Shown here piece by piece: positions 63,628 through 64,000 of a DNA stretch of 64,000 nucleotides. The stretch is from positions 314,170 through 378,169 of the forward strand of contig CAUJNA010003500.1 in NCBI GenBank assembly GCA_963377175.1. Direction: 5' to 3'. Below the pieces are notes generated by a model. It was not told the DNA's origin. It did not search any database and saw nothing but the letters and a program-made list of their open reading frames with translations. Every line of letters starts with the position of its first letter. The stretch's first letter is position 1. The stretch is from Effrenium voratum (lineage: Eukaryota > Sar > Dinophyceae > Suessiales > Symbiodiniaceae). The position numbers were made by a program, and so were the translations under genes.

Positions 63628-64000
63628 CACAGGTTTTCTCTCACAGAGTTGGCTACGTTTTTGGTGAAGTGGGTCTTCATGGACCATGCCGCAGGTACTG
63701 ATACGTCACAGTTGCCCAGTGGCTGCTGCTGCTGTTGCTTGTGTGTTGTGTGTGGAGGGCCTCTGCTTGAAGTCAACAGCAAGGTGTGTCCCTTGGCCAC
63801 TGGGGGGAGCAGATGTTGCACTATGGCGAGCTTGGTTAAAGATGATGGGCACGTCTTTTCAGAGCAGAGTTCCTCAAATTCAATTTATAGGTTGCATTCC
63901 CCTTTGCCATTGTGGCCTTCCTGTTCTGCCGTGTCAGGCGTCTCGGCGTCTCGGGTGGTTGTGGCTGCTTTTTGCCAATGTTGTTTCTTCTCCTTCAGGT

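Larger units (their letters stand above)
62452..64000. other. Right edge of window, partly coding-like
   Basis: Exon fragments near 62499 and 62622-62705, a family E element (62953-63066), the TTTCTAGGGGTTATCAAAG / TGACTTTGACAATGGTA element (63318-63400), and family F (63500-63627). The 62.5-kb gene probably continues past the edge. Confidence 0.4.

Noticed and set aside
1..64000. CRISPR array, bacterial operon, rRNA or riboswitch
   Set aside because: Tandem repeats here have no spacer structure; no ribosome-binding sites, operon-like ORFs or rRNA motifs were seen.

Overview
This window reads as a nuclear contig of a dinoflagellate. The main evidence is one gene that can be read exon by exon on the + strand. 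Its introns begin with GC or GA, never GT, and every acceptor is AG followed by G. Dinoflagellates are the eukaryotes known for many non-GT donors. The family-conserved part of the gene is split into short exons (36-121 bases) separated by introns of about 0.3-1.6 kb. There is no bacterial operon structure, and most of the DNA is repeats. The genus cannot be told from the sequence; a Suessiales or Prorocentrum-like genome would fit.

Layout. 1-4.8 kb: diverged repeats, a CACT microsatellite and a 196-bp satellite array. 4.8-7.1 kb: a possible gene start (ATG at 4801), a coding-like block with apparent frameshifts, and further exon candidates. 9.9-22 kb: scattered short + strand exons whose phases would join them to the next gene, between large tandem-repeat blocks at 15.5-16.4 and 19.1-19.4 kb. 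23.6-34.3 kb: the C-terminal 12 exons of a UPF0046/MPPED1-MPPED2-type metallophosphoesterase, with all five metal-binding motifs intact and a stop at 34301-34303. 34.3-64 kb: many short + strand exon candidates of unrecognised protein(s). The best chain is at 58.5-62.5 kb. A 76-nt tRNA-Lys-like relic lies at 43.1 kb, with microsatellites and dense short inverted-repeat elements around it.

Several families of short, non-autonomous inverted-repeat elements (MITE-like, 70-230 bp) fill introns and intergenic DNA. I call them families A-J. Family A (ends CTAGGTCC / GGACCTAG) has 14 copies here. Two nested insertions are visible, one with a clean 6-bp target-site duplication. One 98-bp putative intron (5516-5613) is almost entirely a degraded family A copy, which suggests these elements can become introns.

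All convincing exons are on the + strand, as expected for the unidirectional gene order of dinoflagellates. Exon boundaries were placed by hand from reading frame, the AG|G acceptor rule, phase continuity and recalled family motifs. No transcript or database search was available.
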